Notes: a model not told the origin generated them from the sequence alone. DNA of 34,566 nt from Myceligenerans indicum (GCF_016742955.1 NZ_JABBYC010000048.1:1-34566); one strand, 5' to 3'; counted from the first letter of the stretch, positions 24,586-33,026 are shown. Made by a program: numbers and translations.

Positions 24586-24683
24586 CGCGCCGGGCTGAGG
24601 CCGCCGAGTCGGGCGCGCGGAGCGCGTCGGGGGCCTGCCGCTCCGGCGTCGGGCCGATCGCCTGCGGCGGCCCCACCGGGCCG

Positions 24684-24717
24684 GATCTCACCGTCTCGCG
24701 GCCCACCGTGTGAGATC
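24684..24717. repeat. Inverted repeat upstream of the FNT transporter
   Basis: GATCTCAC (24684-24691) and GTGAGATC (24710-24717) are exact inverted copies 18 bases apart. The GTGTGA half resembles a CRP/FNR half-site. It lies 122 bp upstream of the transporter start and could be an operator or a hairpin. No regulator is in the window. Confidence 0.4.
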
Positions 24718-24838
24718 TCCGTGCCGAAGTGGTTACGCCCCCGGGTTTCGGGGGAAACGGCCGTCACGGGAGCCTCAGGGGCAGGCCCGACAAACCCGGC
24801 CCGCGCCCGCGGGTCCCGACCCTCCCGGGAGACATCTC

Positions 24839-25687
24839 ATGTCCTACGTCAAACCGGTCGACCTCGTCACCGCCATGATCGACGCCGGCCGCTCGAAGGT
24901 CTTCCTGTCCACCCGCGAGACCCTGGTCCGCGCCTTCATGGGAGGCGCGATCCTGGCGCTCGCCGCCGCGTTCGCCGTCACGGTCTCCGTGCGCACGGAG
25001 AACCCACTGGCCGGGGCGATCCTGTTCCCCGTCGGCTTCATCCTGCTGTACCTGATGGGCTTCGACCTGCTCACGGGCGTCTTCACGCTGGTCCCGCTCG
25101 CGTGGCTGGCGCGCGAGCCCGGGGTGAACTGGCCGCGGATGCTGCGCAACTGGGGCCTGGTGTTCGTCGGGAACTTCGCCGGGGCGTTCCTGGTGGCCGT
25201 CCTCATGGCGATCTACTTCACCTACGGCTTCTCCTCCGAGCCGGACGCCGTCGGCCAGGCGATCGGCACCATCGGCGAAGGGCGCACCATCGGCTACGCC
25301 CAACACGGCGCGGCCGGGATGCTCACGCTGTTCGTGCGCGGCGTGCTGTGCAACTGGATGGTGTCGACCGGCGTGGCGGCAGCGATGATCAGCAAGAACG
25401 TCATCGGCAAGGCCGTCACGATGTGGATGCCGATCATGCTGTTCTTCTTCATGGGCTTCGAGCACTCGATCGTGAACATGTTCCTGTTCCCGTCCGGCCT
25501 GATGCTCGGCGGCAACTTCACGATCGCCGACTACCTGGTGTGGAACGAGATCCCCACCGTGGCGGGCAATCTGGTGGGCGGCTTCGCGTTCGTGGGGCTG
25601 ACCCTGTACCTGTCCCACGGCCGCCGCACGGACCCGGAGCCCGTCGCGGCCGGGGAGGCGGGCCGGGACGCGGCGCTCGTGCACTGA
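24839..25687 (+). CDS. Formate/nitrite transporter (FNT) family channel
   Basis: The protein has 282 residues and six membrane segments. FNT signatures are visible: LRAFMGGAILALAAAFAV, LYLMGFDLLTGVFTLVP, TLFVRGVLCNWMVSTGVAAAM and GFEHSIVNMFLFPSGLMLGG. The histidine in the last of these is the central pore histidine of FocA/NirC pentamers. It moves formate or nitrite across the inner membrane, and the sequence does not separate the two substrates. No nir or pfl genes lie in the window. ATG 24839 has GGGAG seven bases upstream. It converges on the AI-2E permease across a perfect terminator. Confidence 0.9.
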   Translation: MSYVKPVDLVTAMIDAGRSKVFLSTRETLVRAFMGGAILALAAAFAVTVSVRTENPLAGAILFPVGFILLYLMGFDLLTGVFTLVPLAWLAREPGVNWPRMLRNWGLVFVGNFAGAFLVAVLMAIYFTYGFSSEPDAVGQAIGTIGEGRTIGYAQHGAAGMLTLFVRGVLCNWMVSTGVAAAMISKNVIGKAVTMWMPIMLFFFMGFEHSIVNMFLFPSGLMLGGNFTIADYLVWNEIPTVAGNLVGGFAFVGLTLYLSHGRRTDPEPVAAGEAGRDAALVH

Positions 25688-25700
25688 TCCGGATGGCCGA

Positions 25701-25732
25701 GGGGGTGCCCACCACAACCGGTGGGCACCCCC
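25701..25732. terminator. Bidirectional terminator between FNT and AI-2E genes
   Basis: GGGGGTGCCCACC (25701-25713) pairs perfectly over 13 bp with GGTGGGCACCCCC (25720-25732) around the loop ACAACC. It lies between two convergent stop codons and can serve both genes. Confidence 0.85.
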
Positions 25733-25753
25733 GCGACCGCCCGCGGCGACCGG

Positions 25754-27073
25754 TCAGCCCGCCGCCACCCACTTGTCCTGCGGGTCGGAGAACATGTGCG
25801 ACTCGATCAGCTCGTGCCGCTGCAGGTAGGTGGTGGCCATGGCCTGGATCGTCGCGGCGATCGGCAGTGCCAGGAACGCGCCCAGCGCCCCGAACACCGC
25901 ACCGAAGGCCAGCACCACGAGCAGGCTGACCGCGGCGTTCATCTCCAGCGCCCGTTCCGAGAGCATCGGCGCCAGCCACAGGTTCTCCACCTGCTGGTAG
26001 GCCACCACGAACGCGAGCACCACCCCGGCCTGCCACAGCCCCTGACCGGTGAGCGCCACCATGATGGGCAGCGCGCCGCCCAGGTAGGCGCCGATCGTCG
26101 GCACGAACTGAGAGACGACGCCGACGAACACCGCCAGCGGGATCGCGTACGGCGTGCGCAGGATCAGCAGGAAGATGCAGGTCACGACAGTGGAGATGGC
26201 CGCGAGCACCAGGCGGGTGTCGATGTAGTCGGACACCTTGCGCTGCACCACCTCCCACAGGTGCAGCACCTCGTCCTGGTAGTCGGTGGGCACCCAGCGG
26301 CACACCGCCCGCCGGAACCGCGGTCCGGCGGCCAGCAGGTAGAACGCGACCAGCAGGATCGTGATGCTCCAGAACAGGCCGCTGAGCACCGCGCTGCCCA
26401 CGACGAGCGCGCTGGCGGCCAGGTCGCTGCCGAACTGGTCCAGGCCCTGGCCGACGAGCTGGTCCTTCTCGGGCAGCGGGAGATCGACGAACCCGAGGAC
26501 GAAGGTGCGCAGCGTGTCGTAGTACTCGGGCAGTGTCCTGCCCAGCTCGATCACCTGCTGCACGAACAGGTTCCCGAACAGCGCCATGACCCCGGTGATC
26601 ACGGCGAGCGACCCGATCAGCGTGACGGCCGCCGCGGCCGGCCGCTTCCAGCCGCGCCGCACGAGCCACACCGTGGCCGGCTCCAGCGCGAGCGACAGGA
26701 AGAACGCGATGAGAACCGCCACCCACAGGCTCTTCAGCGCCCCGAGGGCGTGCCAGCTGAAGATTCCGACGAACACGGCGACGATGCCCAGGCCCAGGGC
26801 GCGCGGCAGCCAGCGTGGCGGGTGCTTCGACCCGGACGAGCCGGGTGGGGCATCGTTCTGCGGCGTCTTCTGCGAGGAGTCGTTCTGTGCGGCGTCGTTC
26901 CGTTCGACGGCGGCCGGGGCAGGTCCGGTCCGGCGGCCGCCGTCATCCGGGGCGTCGTCGGAGGGGGCGTCATCGGAGGGGGTGCCGTCGCCGGGGACGT
27001 CGTCGGCCGGCTGTCCGGCGTCGGCCCGTGCGCTCTCGGCGCCTTCGGTGAGGTTGGTGGGACTCGCGCTCAT
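25754..27073 (-). CDS. AI-2E family transporter
   Basis: The protein has 439 residues. The first 80 are a disordered acidic Pro/Ala/Asp segment with repeated DDAPSDD units. About seven or eight membrane helices follow, with AI-2E permease hallmarks LWVAVLIAFFLSLALEPA, QFVPTIGAYLGGALPI and QQVENLWLAPMLSERALEM. Members of this family include putative autoinducer-2 exporters and sodium/proton antiporters, so transport of AI-2 is not implied. ATG 27073 is chosen because the upstream part of the frame is unconserved. It is convergent with the FNT gene and divergent from furA, with about 100 bp between its start and that of furA. Confidence 0.9.
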   Translation of the reverse strand: MSASPTNLTEGAESARADAGQPADDVPGDGTPSDDAPSDDAPDDGGRRTGPAPAAVERNDAAQNDSSQKTPQNDAPPGSSGSKHPPRWLPRALGLGIVAVFVGIFSWHALGALKSLWVAVLIAFFLSLALEPATVWLVRRGWKRPAAAAVTLIGSLAVITGVMALFGNLFVQQVIELGRTLPEYYDTLRTFVLGFVDLPLPEKDQLVGQGLDQFGSDLAASALVVGSAVLSGLFWSITILLVAFYLLAAGPRFRRAVCRWVPTDYQDEVLHLWEVVQRKVSDYIDTRLVLAAISTVVTCIFLLILRTPYAIPLAVFVGVVSQFVPTIGAYLGGALPIMVALTGQGLWQAGVVLAFVVAYQQVENLWLAPMLSERALEMNAAVSLLVVLAFGAVFGALGAFLALPIAATIQAMATTYLQRHELIESHMFSDPQDKWVAAG

Positions 27074-27131
27074 GGGCCGCCACCGTAGCGGGAATGTCGG
27101 ACATGGAGCAGCAAAGTCCGCCACCGGTTCC

Positions 27132-27165
27132 TTCTTTTGACTCGTTCAAGAAAAGGGGTGAGACT
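27132..27165 (+). promoter_or_regulatory. furA promoter with candidate FurA operator
   Basis: TTCTT (27132-27136) and AAGAA (27148-27152) form an imperfect palindrome around TTGACT (27137-27142), which can also be the -35. With the AAAAGG that follows, this AT-rich block resembles the autoregulatory FurA site upstream of mycobacterial furA-katG. GAGACT (27160-27165) could be a weak -10, six bases before GTG 27172. Confidence 0.5.
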
Positions 27166-27171
27166 GGGGTG

Positions 27172-27600
27172 GTGAGCACGACTGACGGGACGCAGCAGCG
27201 GCTGCGCGAGGCGGGCCTGCGTGTGACCCGGCCGCGGGTGGCGGTGCTGGCCGCCGTGGCGGGTCATCCGCATGCCGACGCGGGCGAGCTGCTCGCCGCG
27301 GCACGCCAGGACCTGCCGGAGGTCTCCCACCAGGCCGTCTACGACTCGTTGCATGCCCTGACCGCCGCCGGGCTGGTGCGCTGCATCCAGCCGTCCGGTG
27401 CCACGGCCAGGTACGAGACGCGGGTCGGGGACAACCACCACCACCTGGTGTGCCGGAGCTGCGGTGCGATCGTCGACGTCGACTGCGAGGTCGGTGAGGC
27501 GCCGTGCCTGACCCCCGACGACGACCACGGCTATGCCGTGGACGAGGCGGAGATCGTCTACTGGGGTCTGTGTCCTGCCTGTCGTGCCATGACCGATTGA
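27172..27600 (+). CDS. furA: Fur family transcriptional regulator, FurA type
   Basis: The protein has 142 residues from GTG 27172, with GTG 27169 an adjacent alternative. The DNA-binding part is REAGLRVTRPRVAVLAAV...EVSHQAVYDSLHALTAAGLV. The metal-binding part includes DNHHHLVCRSCGAIVDVDC and a C-terminal CPAC, giving the two CxxC pairs of the structural zinc site and the histidine-rich regulatory site. FurA represses its own promoter and the downstream katG, and releases DNA on peroxide stress. The frame extends upstream to an ATG at 27094, but the extra 26 codons overlap the promoter-like AT-rich block and are not conserved. It lies 28 bp before katG in the same direction, consistent with an operon. 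Confidence 0.93.
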   Translation: MSTTDGTQQRLREAGLRVTRPRVAVLAAVAGHPHADAGELLAAARQDLPEVSHQAVYDSLHALTAAGLVRCIQPSGATARYETRVGDNHHHLVCRSCGAIVDVDCEVGEAPCLTPDDDHGYAVDEAEIVYWGLCPACRAMTD

Positions 27601-27628
27601 GTGCTCCTTGTATCTGGAAGGAAGTCCT

Positions 27629-29803
27629 ATGTCTGAGACCACGGCTGCGAACCCGGCCGAGAGTACTGAGGGCAAGTGCCCTGTGGCGCACGGCGGACGC
27701 GTGCACCCGACGCAGGGCGACGCCAACACCGAGTGGTGGCCCAACCGGCTGAACCTGAAGATCCTGGCCAAGCACACCGCCGAGCGTGACCCGCTCGACG
27801 CGGACTTCGACTACAAGGCAGCCTTCGAGGCCCTCGACCTGGATGCGGTCAAGGCGGACCTGACGGCTGTGATGACGGACTCCAAGGACTGGTGGCCCGC
27901 GGACCACGGGCACTACGGCGGCCTGATGATCCGCATGGCCTGGCACTCGGCAGGCACCTACCGCTCCCACGACGGCCGCGGTGGCGGCGGTGCGGGCCAG
28001 CAGCGGTTCGCCCCGCTGAACTCCTGGCCCGACAACGGCAACCTGGACAAGGCGCGCCGCCTGCTGTGGCCGGTCAAGAAGAAGTACGGCCAGGCGATCT
28101 CCTGGGCCGACCTCATGATCCTGGCCGGCAACGTGGCCCTGGAGTCCATGGGCTTCAAGACGTTCGGCTTCGCCGGCGGCCGCCCAGACGTGTGGGAGGC
28201 CGACGACGACGTCTACTGGGGCCCGGAGAAGGTCTGGCTGGACGACGAGCGCTACACGGGTGACCGGGACCTCGAGGCGCCGCTCGCGGCGGTCCAGATG
28301 GGTCTGATCTACGTCAACCCGGAGGGTCCCAACGGCAACGGCGACCCGGCCTCGGCGGCCCGCGACATCCGCGAGACCTTCCGCCGCATGGGCATGGACG
28401 ACGAGGAGACGGTCGCCCTCATCGCCGGCGGCCACTCCTTCGGCAAGACGCACGGCGCCTTCCCGGACGACATGCAGGGCCCCGACCCGGAGGCCGCGCC
28501 GCTGGAGGAGCAGGGCTTCGGCTGGCGCAACGGCCACGGCAGCGGCGTCCTGGAGGACGCGCTGACCTCCGGCCTGGAGGTCACCTGGACCCAGACCCCG
28601 GCGCAGTGGAGCAACTACTTCTTCGAGAACCTGTTCGGCTACGAGTGGGAGAAGACCACCTCCCCGGCCGGCGCGACCCAGTGGGTCGCCAAGGACGCCG
28701 AGGCCGTCATCCCCGCCCCGGACGAGGGCGGCGCCAAGCGCCTGCCGACCATGCTCACGACGGACCTCTCGCTGCGCGTGGACCCGGCCTACGAAGAGAT
28801 CTCCCGCCGGTTCCTGGCCGACCCGGATGCGTTCGCCGACGTGTTCGCGCGTGCCTGGTTCAAGCTCACGCACCGCGACATGGGTCCCAAGGCCCGCTAC
28901 CTGGGCGCCGAGGTCCCCGCCGAGGACCTCGTCTGGCAGGACCCCCTGCCCGCCGGGTCGGCGGACACCTCCGACGCGGCGATCGCGGCGGCCCGCCAGG
29001 CCATCGCGGACTCCGGGCTCACCGTCACCCAGCTCGTGTCGACGGCATGGAAGGCGGCGGCCACGCACCGCACGTCCGACAAGCGCGGCGGCGCGAACGG
29101 CGGACGCATCCGCCTGGCGCCGCAGAAGGACTGGACGGTCAACCAGCCCGAGCAGCTCGCGCCCGTCGTCGCGAAGCTGGAGGAGATCGCCGCGTCGTCC
29201 GGGCTCTCCTTCGCCGACGTGCTCGTCCTCGCCGGTGGCGTGGGCGTGGAGCAGGCCGCCAAGGCCGCCGGGGTCGACGTCGAGGTGGGCTTCACCCCCG
29301 GCCGCGTCGACGCCACCCAGGAGCAGACCAGCCAGGAGAACTTCGCCTGGCTGGAGCCGGTGGCCGACGGGTTCCGCAACTACGACAGCGGCTTCCTCAA
29401 GCTGCCCAGCGAGTACCTGCTCATCGACCGCGCCAACCTCCTGGGCCTCACCGCCCCGGAGATGACCGTGCTCGTCGGTGGCCTGCGCGTCCTCGGCAAC
29501 AACTGGGACGGCTCGAACCTCGGCGTCCTCACCGACGCACCCGGAACCCTGACGAACGACTTCTTCGTCAACCTGCTCGAACTCGGCATCGAGTGGAAGC
29601 CGGACACCGAGGAGAAGACGTACACCTCCGGCGACGGCAAGTGGACCGCCTCCCGCGTCGACCTCGTGTTCGGCTCGAACTCCGAGCTGCGCGCCCTGGC
29701 CGAGGTGTACGCCTCGGACGACGCCAAGGAGAAGTTCGTGCGCGACTTCGCCGCGGCGTGGCAGAAGGTCATGGAACTGGACCGCTTCGACCTGAAGAAG
29801 TAG
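27629..29803 (+). CDS. katG: Catalase-peroxidase KatG
   Basis: The protein has 724 residues, close to the family's usual length. It is a heme enzyme that destroys hydrogen peroxide and also acts as a peroxidase (isoniazid activation in mycobacteria). The distal site is MIRMAWHSAGTYR with Arg102, Trp105 and His106. Tyr228 (IYVNPEGPNG) and Met254 (RRMGMDDEET) complete the Met-Tyr-Trp adduct with Trp105. The proximal His269 is in AGGHSFGKTHG. The C-terminal half is the usual non-heme duplicate domain. ATG 27629 has GGAAGGAAG directly upstream. It is transcribed after furA and followed by a strong hairpin. Confidence 0.97.
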   Translation: MSETTAANPAESTEGKCPVAHGGRVHPTQGDANTEWWPNRLNLKILAKHTAERDPLDADFDYKAAFEALDLDAVKADLTAVMTDSKDWWPADHGHYGGLMIRMAWHSAGTYRSHDGRGGGGAGQQRFAPLNSWPDNGNLDKARRLLWPVKKKYGQAISWADLMILAGNVALESMGFKTFGFAGGRPDVWEADDDVYWGPEKVWLDDERYTGDRDLEAPLAAVQMGLIYVNPEGPNGNGDPASAARDIRETFRRMGMDDEETVALIAGGHSFGKTHGAFPDDMQGPDPEAAPLEEQGFGWRNGHGSGVLEDALTSGLEVTWTQTPAQWSNYFFENLFGYEWEKTTSPAGATQWVAKDAEAVIPAPDEGGAKRLPTMLTTDLSLRVDPAYEEISRRFLADPDAFADVFARAWFKLTHRDMGPKARYLGAEVPAEDLVWQDPLPAGSADTSDAAIAAARQAIADSGLTVTQLVSTAWKAAATHRTSDKRGGANGGRIRLAPQKDWTVNQPEQLAPVVAKLEEIAASSGLSFADVLVLAGGVGVEQAAKAAGVDVEVGFTPGRVDATQEQTSQENFAWLEPVADGFRNYDSGFLKLPSEYLLIDRANLLGLTAPEMTVLVGGLRVLGNNWDGSNLGVLTDAPGTLTNDFFVNLLELGIEWKPDTEEKTYTSGDGKWTASRVDLVFGSNSELRALAEVYASDDAKEKFVRDFAAAWQKVMELDRFDLKK

Positions 29804-29834
29804 CACCCGGCGGGCGGTGACGCCGCGCAGGAAC

Positions 29835-29876
29835 ACGACGGCGCCGACACGGGAACTCCCGTGCCGGCGCCGTCGT
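29835..29876. terminator. Terminator after katG
   Basis: ACGACGGCGCCG (29835-29846) pairs perfectly with CGGCGCCGTCGT (29865-29876). After one mismatch, an inner CACGGG/CCCGTG stem closes on a four-base loop. It starts 32 bp after the katG stop and ends in TTCCC rather than a long T-run. Confidence 0.8.
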
Positions 29877-30004
29877 TCCCGCGCCGCCCTGGCCCTGCCA
29901 GCGTCGTCCGCGTCGCGCCCGCAGCCCGCGTCGTGCCCGCACCCCGCGGCGATCCGGTCCCCGACAAGCCCGGTGGCCTGCGAGCACACCCCGCCCGCGA
30001 TCTG

Positions 30005-30090
30005 TTGCGCACCGGGCCCGATCACCCTCGCAAGTGCCGCCGACAACGCAACGAAACACCGCCGTCGTGCAACGTCGCACTCGATAGCGT
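30005..30090 (+). promoter_or_regulatory. ddaH promoter: leaderless -10, near-palindrome and TTGCG/CGCAA motifs
   Basis: TAGCGT (30085-30090) is seven bases before ATG 30098 and no ribosome-binding site is seen, so the transcript is probably leaderless. GTGCAACGTCGCAC (30067-30080) is palindromic at 12 of 14 positions. TTGCG (30005-30009) and CGCAA (30029-30033 and 30047-30051) lie upstream. Such motifs suit an Lrp/AsnC-type regulator, but none is encoded here. The rest of 29877-30004 shows nothing clear. Confidence 0.4.
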
Positions 30091-30097
30091 CGCCGCC

Positions 30098-31072
30098 ATG
30101 ACCCGCACCGTTACGCGCCGTGCCGTGAACCGGCACTTCCTGATGTGCCCTCCGGAGCACTTCGACGTCGTCTACGCCATCAACCCCTGGATGGACACGA
30201 GCGTGCCCGTCGACACCACCCGGGCACTGGCCCAGTGGGAGACCCTCAAGCAGGCCTACGAGGCCCGCGGCCACACCGTCGACGTCATCGACCCCGAGCC
30301 CGGCCTGCCCGACATGGTGTACGCCGCCAACGGCGGCATCGTGGTGGGCGGGCAGGCGCTCGCGGCGCGCTTCACCTACCCCGAGCGGGCCAAGGAAGGC
30401 CCCGCCTACGACGCCTGGTTCACCGGCCCCGCCGCCCGGACGCGCGGCCTCACCGCCGCCGGACAGTCGGGGGAGACGCAGGAGGGCGAGGGCGACCTGC
30501 TCATCGTCGGCGACAAGCTCCTCGCCGGCCACGGCTTCCGCACCACCCGCGCCGCCCACGAGGAGGCCGCCCGCCGGCTCGGGCTCGCCGAGCAGGGGAT
30601 CGACGTCGTCCCCCTCGAACTCGTCGACCCCCGCTACTACCACCTCGACACCGCCCTGGCCGTGCTCGACACCGGCGAGACCGGCAACCCGCCCCAGGTC
30701 GCCTACCTGCCCGGCGCCTTCACCGCCGAGTCCCGCGCCACCCTGGAGCGCCTCTACCCGGACGCCATCCTCGCCTCCGACGACGACGCCGCCGTGCTCG
30801 GCCTCAACGTCGTCTCCGACGGCAAGCACGTGTTCCTCACCGACCGCGCCGGCCGGCTCGCCGACGACATCGCCGCCGCCGGCTTCGACGTCGTCCCCGT
30901 CGACCTGTCCGAACTGTTCAAGGGCGGCGGCTCCGTCAAGTGCTGCACCCTCGAACTGCGGCCCGACGCCGCCACCGCCACCGACGCGGTGGGCGCCACC
31001 GACGAGGTCCCTGTCACCGTGACTGCGTCCACTGCCGACCACGCCAGCGACCTCACGGAGGTGCCCGCATGA
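30098..31072 (+). CDS. ddaH: Dimethylarginine dimethylaminohydrolase-like amidinohydrolase
   Basis: The protein has 324 residues of the pentein (amidinotransferase) fold. The start FLMCPPEHFDVVYAINPWMD, then PDMVYAANGGIVV, GHGFRTTRAAHEEAARRLG, YYHLDTALAVLD and the C-terminal SVKCCTLELR identify the family. The catalytic cysteine is one of Cys282 and Cys283, and the histidine is in YYHLDT. DDAH-type enzymes make citrulline from methylarginines, and arginine or another guanidino compound cannot be excluded. The last 30 residues are a Ser/Thr/Val-rich tail absent from most homologues. The stop overlaps the start of ocd in ATGA (31069-31072). Pairing with an ocd is common in actinobacteria and suggests arginine-to-proline catabolism. 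Confidence 0.85.
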   Translation: MTRTVTRRAVNRHFLMCPPEHFDVVYAINPWMDTSVPVDTTRALAQWETLKQAYEARGHTVDVIDPEPGLPDMVYAANGGIVVGGQALAARFTYPERAKEGPAYDAWFTGPAARTRGLTAAGQSGETQEGEGDLLIVGDKLLAGHGFRTTRAAHEEAARRLGLAEQGIDVVPLELVDPRYYHLDTALAVLDTGETGNPPQVAYLPGAFTAESRATLERLYPDAILASDDDAAVLGLNVVSDGKHVFLTDRAGRLADDIAAAGFDVVPVDLSELFKGGGSVKCCTLELRPDAATATDAVGATDEVPVTVTASTADHASDLTEVPA

Positions 31073-32109
31073 CCACCGTTCCCTTCCTCGACGTCGCCGG
31101 CGCCGCCCGCTGGGCCGCCCGCCGCGGACCGCAGGCCGTCATCGCCGGCCTCACCGACGCCATGGACCGCGACTTCGCGGCCTGGCCCGGCCTCGACAAG
31201 CGCCCCCGCATCGCCACCCACTCGGCCGAGGGCGTCATCGAGCTCATGCCCACCGCCGACGCCGAGACCTACGGCTTCAAGCTCGTCAACGGCCACCCCG
31301 CCAACCCCGCCCGCGGCTTCCAGACCGTCACCGCCGTGGGCATGCTCGCCCGCGTCGACAACGGCTACCCGTCGTTCCTCGCCGAGATGACACTCCTGAC
31401 CGGGCTGCGCACCGCGGCCGCGTCGGCGCTCGCGGCCCGCTACCTGGCGCGGCGCGACTCCCGCGTCATGGCCATGATCGGCGCGGGCTCGCAGGCCGAG
31501 TTCCAGGCGCTGGGCATGCGCGCGGAGCTGGGCATCGAGACGCTGCGCGTGTTCGACGTCGACCCGCGCGCCACCGAGAAGCTCGCCCGGCACGCCAAGG
31601 AGCTCGGGTTCGACGTCGTGATCGCGGCGGACCCGGCCGAGGCGGCTCGCGGCGCCGACGTCGTCACCACCTGCACGGCGGACAAGCGCAACGCCGTGGT
31701 GCTGTCCGACGCCGCCCTGCGCGACGGCGCCAACCCGGGTGTGTTCGTGAACGCGATCGGCGGTGACTGCCCCGGCAAGACCGAGCTGGAGGCGGCCACG
31801 ATCGCGCGGGCGAACGTCTTCGTGGAGCACACGGAGCAGACCCGCATCGAGGGCGAGATCCAGAAGCAGGCACCCGACTTCCCGGTGACGGAGCTGTGGG
31901 AGGTCATCACCGGGGCCAAGCCGGGGCGTCGTTCGGACGACGAGCTGATCGTGTGGGACTCGGTGGGCTTCGCGGTCGAGGACTGGACCACGCTGAAGTA
32001 CGTCTACGACGACGTCACCACCAACGCACCGGAACTCCTTCAGCACCTCGACCTCATCGCCGAACCCCACGACCCCAAGGACCTGTACTCCCTGATCGCA
32101 GAAGCCTGA
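31069..32109 (+). CDS. ocd: Ornithine cyclodeaminase family protein
   Basis: The protein has 346 residues of the ornithine cyclodeaminase/mu-crystallin family. The N-terminal domain includes RPRIATHSAEGVIELMPTAD and FKLVNGHPANPARG. The Rossmann part has MAMIGAGSQAEFQALGM, and GGDCPGKTEL follows. In the family, bound NAD+ oxidises L-ornithine, which cyclises and is reduced to L-proline with release of ammonia. The long insert and C-terminus (residues about 250-346) are typical of the Pseudomonas-type enzyme. ATG 31069 overlaps the ddaH stop, and GGAGG lies upstream. The 3' 465 bp recur at 33657-34121 as a degenerate fragment, so the locus has been duplicated or rearranged. Confidence 0.9.
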   Translation: MTTVPFLDVAGAARWAARRGPQAVIAGLTDAMDRDFAAWPGLDKRPRIATHSAEGVIELMPTADAETYGFKLVNGHPANPARGFQTVTAVGMLARVDNGYPSFLAEMTLLTGLRTAAASALAARYLARRDSRVMAMIGAGSQAEFQALGMRAELGIETLRVFDVDPRATEKLARHAKELGFDVVIAADPAEAARGADVVTTCTADKRNAVVLSDAALRDGANPGVFVNAIGGDCPGKTELEAATIARANVFVEHTEQTRIEGEIQKQAPDFPVTELWEVITGAKPGRRSDDELIVWDSVGFAVEDWTTLKYVYDDVTTNAPELLQHLDLIAEPHDPKDLYSLIAEA

Positions 32110-32142
32110 CCGCAGGACCTTCAGGGCCGATCGGCTCCGATT

Positions 32143-32180
32143 CGGGACTGCTGTACCGCTCCGGCGGTGCAGCAGTCCCG
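32143..32180. terminator. Strong terminator hairpin after ocd
   Basis: A 17-bp stem forms from 32143-32159 and 32164-32180 with a single G-T pair and a TCCG loop, followed by TCTTGAG. It lies 34 bp past the ocd stop and marks the end of the operon before the inserted cassette. Confidence 0.85.
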
Positions 32181-32263
32181 TCTTGAGCTCCTCATGAATG
32201 ACGACGCGGGTCGGGCCGTCGAGGGCTGGGTGTGGTGGTCTCGCCTCGGCGAGTGGATGCCCG

Positions 32264-33016
32264 CTATGCGCCGCTTGCGGGTGACGACGATTCCGTGTGA
32301 CCCGTCCGACCGCGCCAGAAGTGCGCGAGGAGCGCGAGCCCGCCGGCAAGAAGGGCCAGGCCCCCCACCAGCGGCAACCAGGACCGGCCACCGACGACCT
32401 GTGTGGGTGACTGTCCGCCCACGACATCGTCGCGGCCATCCGCCTGCGCCGCTCGCGTACGCTCGACGACCGCCGCCTGCACATCCTTGAGGGGGGCCGG
32501 GCCGGCGACCTGCACGAGCGCCGGATCATTCGCGGGCGTGAACGTCTGGTTGGGCCTGTCGTACCAGTAATAGGCTCCGACCGGCTCGTCGCGCACCAGG
32601 GCCTTGCCCGACTCGGAACGCAGCTCGTTGCCGAGCGGGGCGTCGTTGTCATACCCGGCTACCTCGACGACCCCAGAGGGCTTCCAGACGGTGGCGGTGC
32701 CGATCACCGTGTCGTCGCGAACGAGAGCTGCGATCCACTCCCCGGTCTCGGTGAGCGGCTCGTCCGGAACTCCCTCGTAGAAGTTCTCGTCGAACATGAA
32801 GATCGGCTGCACGGCGACCGCGCGCAGATTGCCAGAGAAGTCGGGCGCATCCTCGTCGGTCAGTTCGTCGCCTTGGATCTCCTCGATGACCGGACCGGCG
32901 AAAGCCTCCGCGACGTCGTCAGGAACCTCGGATTCCTCAGCCGCGGCGGCCGACGCGGCCCCAAGCGCGAGCACGACGGACAGGGCCGTCGTCAGCGTTC
33001 GGCTCATCATGTTCAT
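32264..33016 (-). CDS. Secreted, C-terminally membrane-anchored protein of unknown function
   Basis: The protein has 250 residues. A Sec signal peptide (MNMMSRTLTTALSVVLALGAASAAA) is followed by an acidic ectodomain rich in Asp and Glu, with FMFDENFYEGVPDEP, WIAALVRDDTVIGTATVWKPSG and YYWYDRPNQTF. A single hydrophobic segment LPLVGGLALLAGGLALLA (about residues 213-231) and a short Arg/Ser tail form a likely C-terminal anchor. I do not recognise a family. ATG 33016 has GAGGAG about six bases upstream, and this ribosome-binding site lies beside the stop of the papain-like protease, 10 bp before the start. The tight spacing makes the two genes an operon; being a partner, substrate or inhibitor of the protease is inference. 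Its codon use is less GC-biased than that of the core genes. Confidence 0.75.
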   Translation of the reverse strand: MNMMSRTLTTALSVVLALGAASAAAAEESEVPDDVAEAFAGPVIEEIQGDELTDEDAPDFSGNLRAVAVQPIFMFDENFYEGVPDEPLTETGEWIAALVRDDTVIGTATVWKPSGVVEVAGYDNDAPLGNELRSESGKALVRDEPVGAYYWYDRPNQTFTPANDPALVQVAGPAPLKDVQAAVVERTRAAQADGRDDVVGGQSPTQVVGGRSWLPLVGGLALLAGGLALLAHFWRGRTGHTESSSPASGA

Positions 33017-33026
33017 TGTGGGCTCC

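Noticed and set aside
25754..27073. Quorum-sensing AI-2 exporter function
   Set aside because: The AI-2E family is functionally mixed and no luxS-type gene is present, so only the family name is used.
27146..31042. A 1298-codon minus-strand open frame spanning katG and ddaH
   Set aside because: It covers furA, katG and ddaH on the opposite strand and is Gly/Val/Ala-rich with no domain. It is a codon-bias shadow of well-identified genes.
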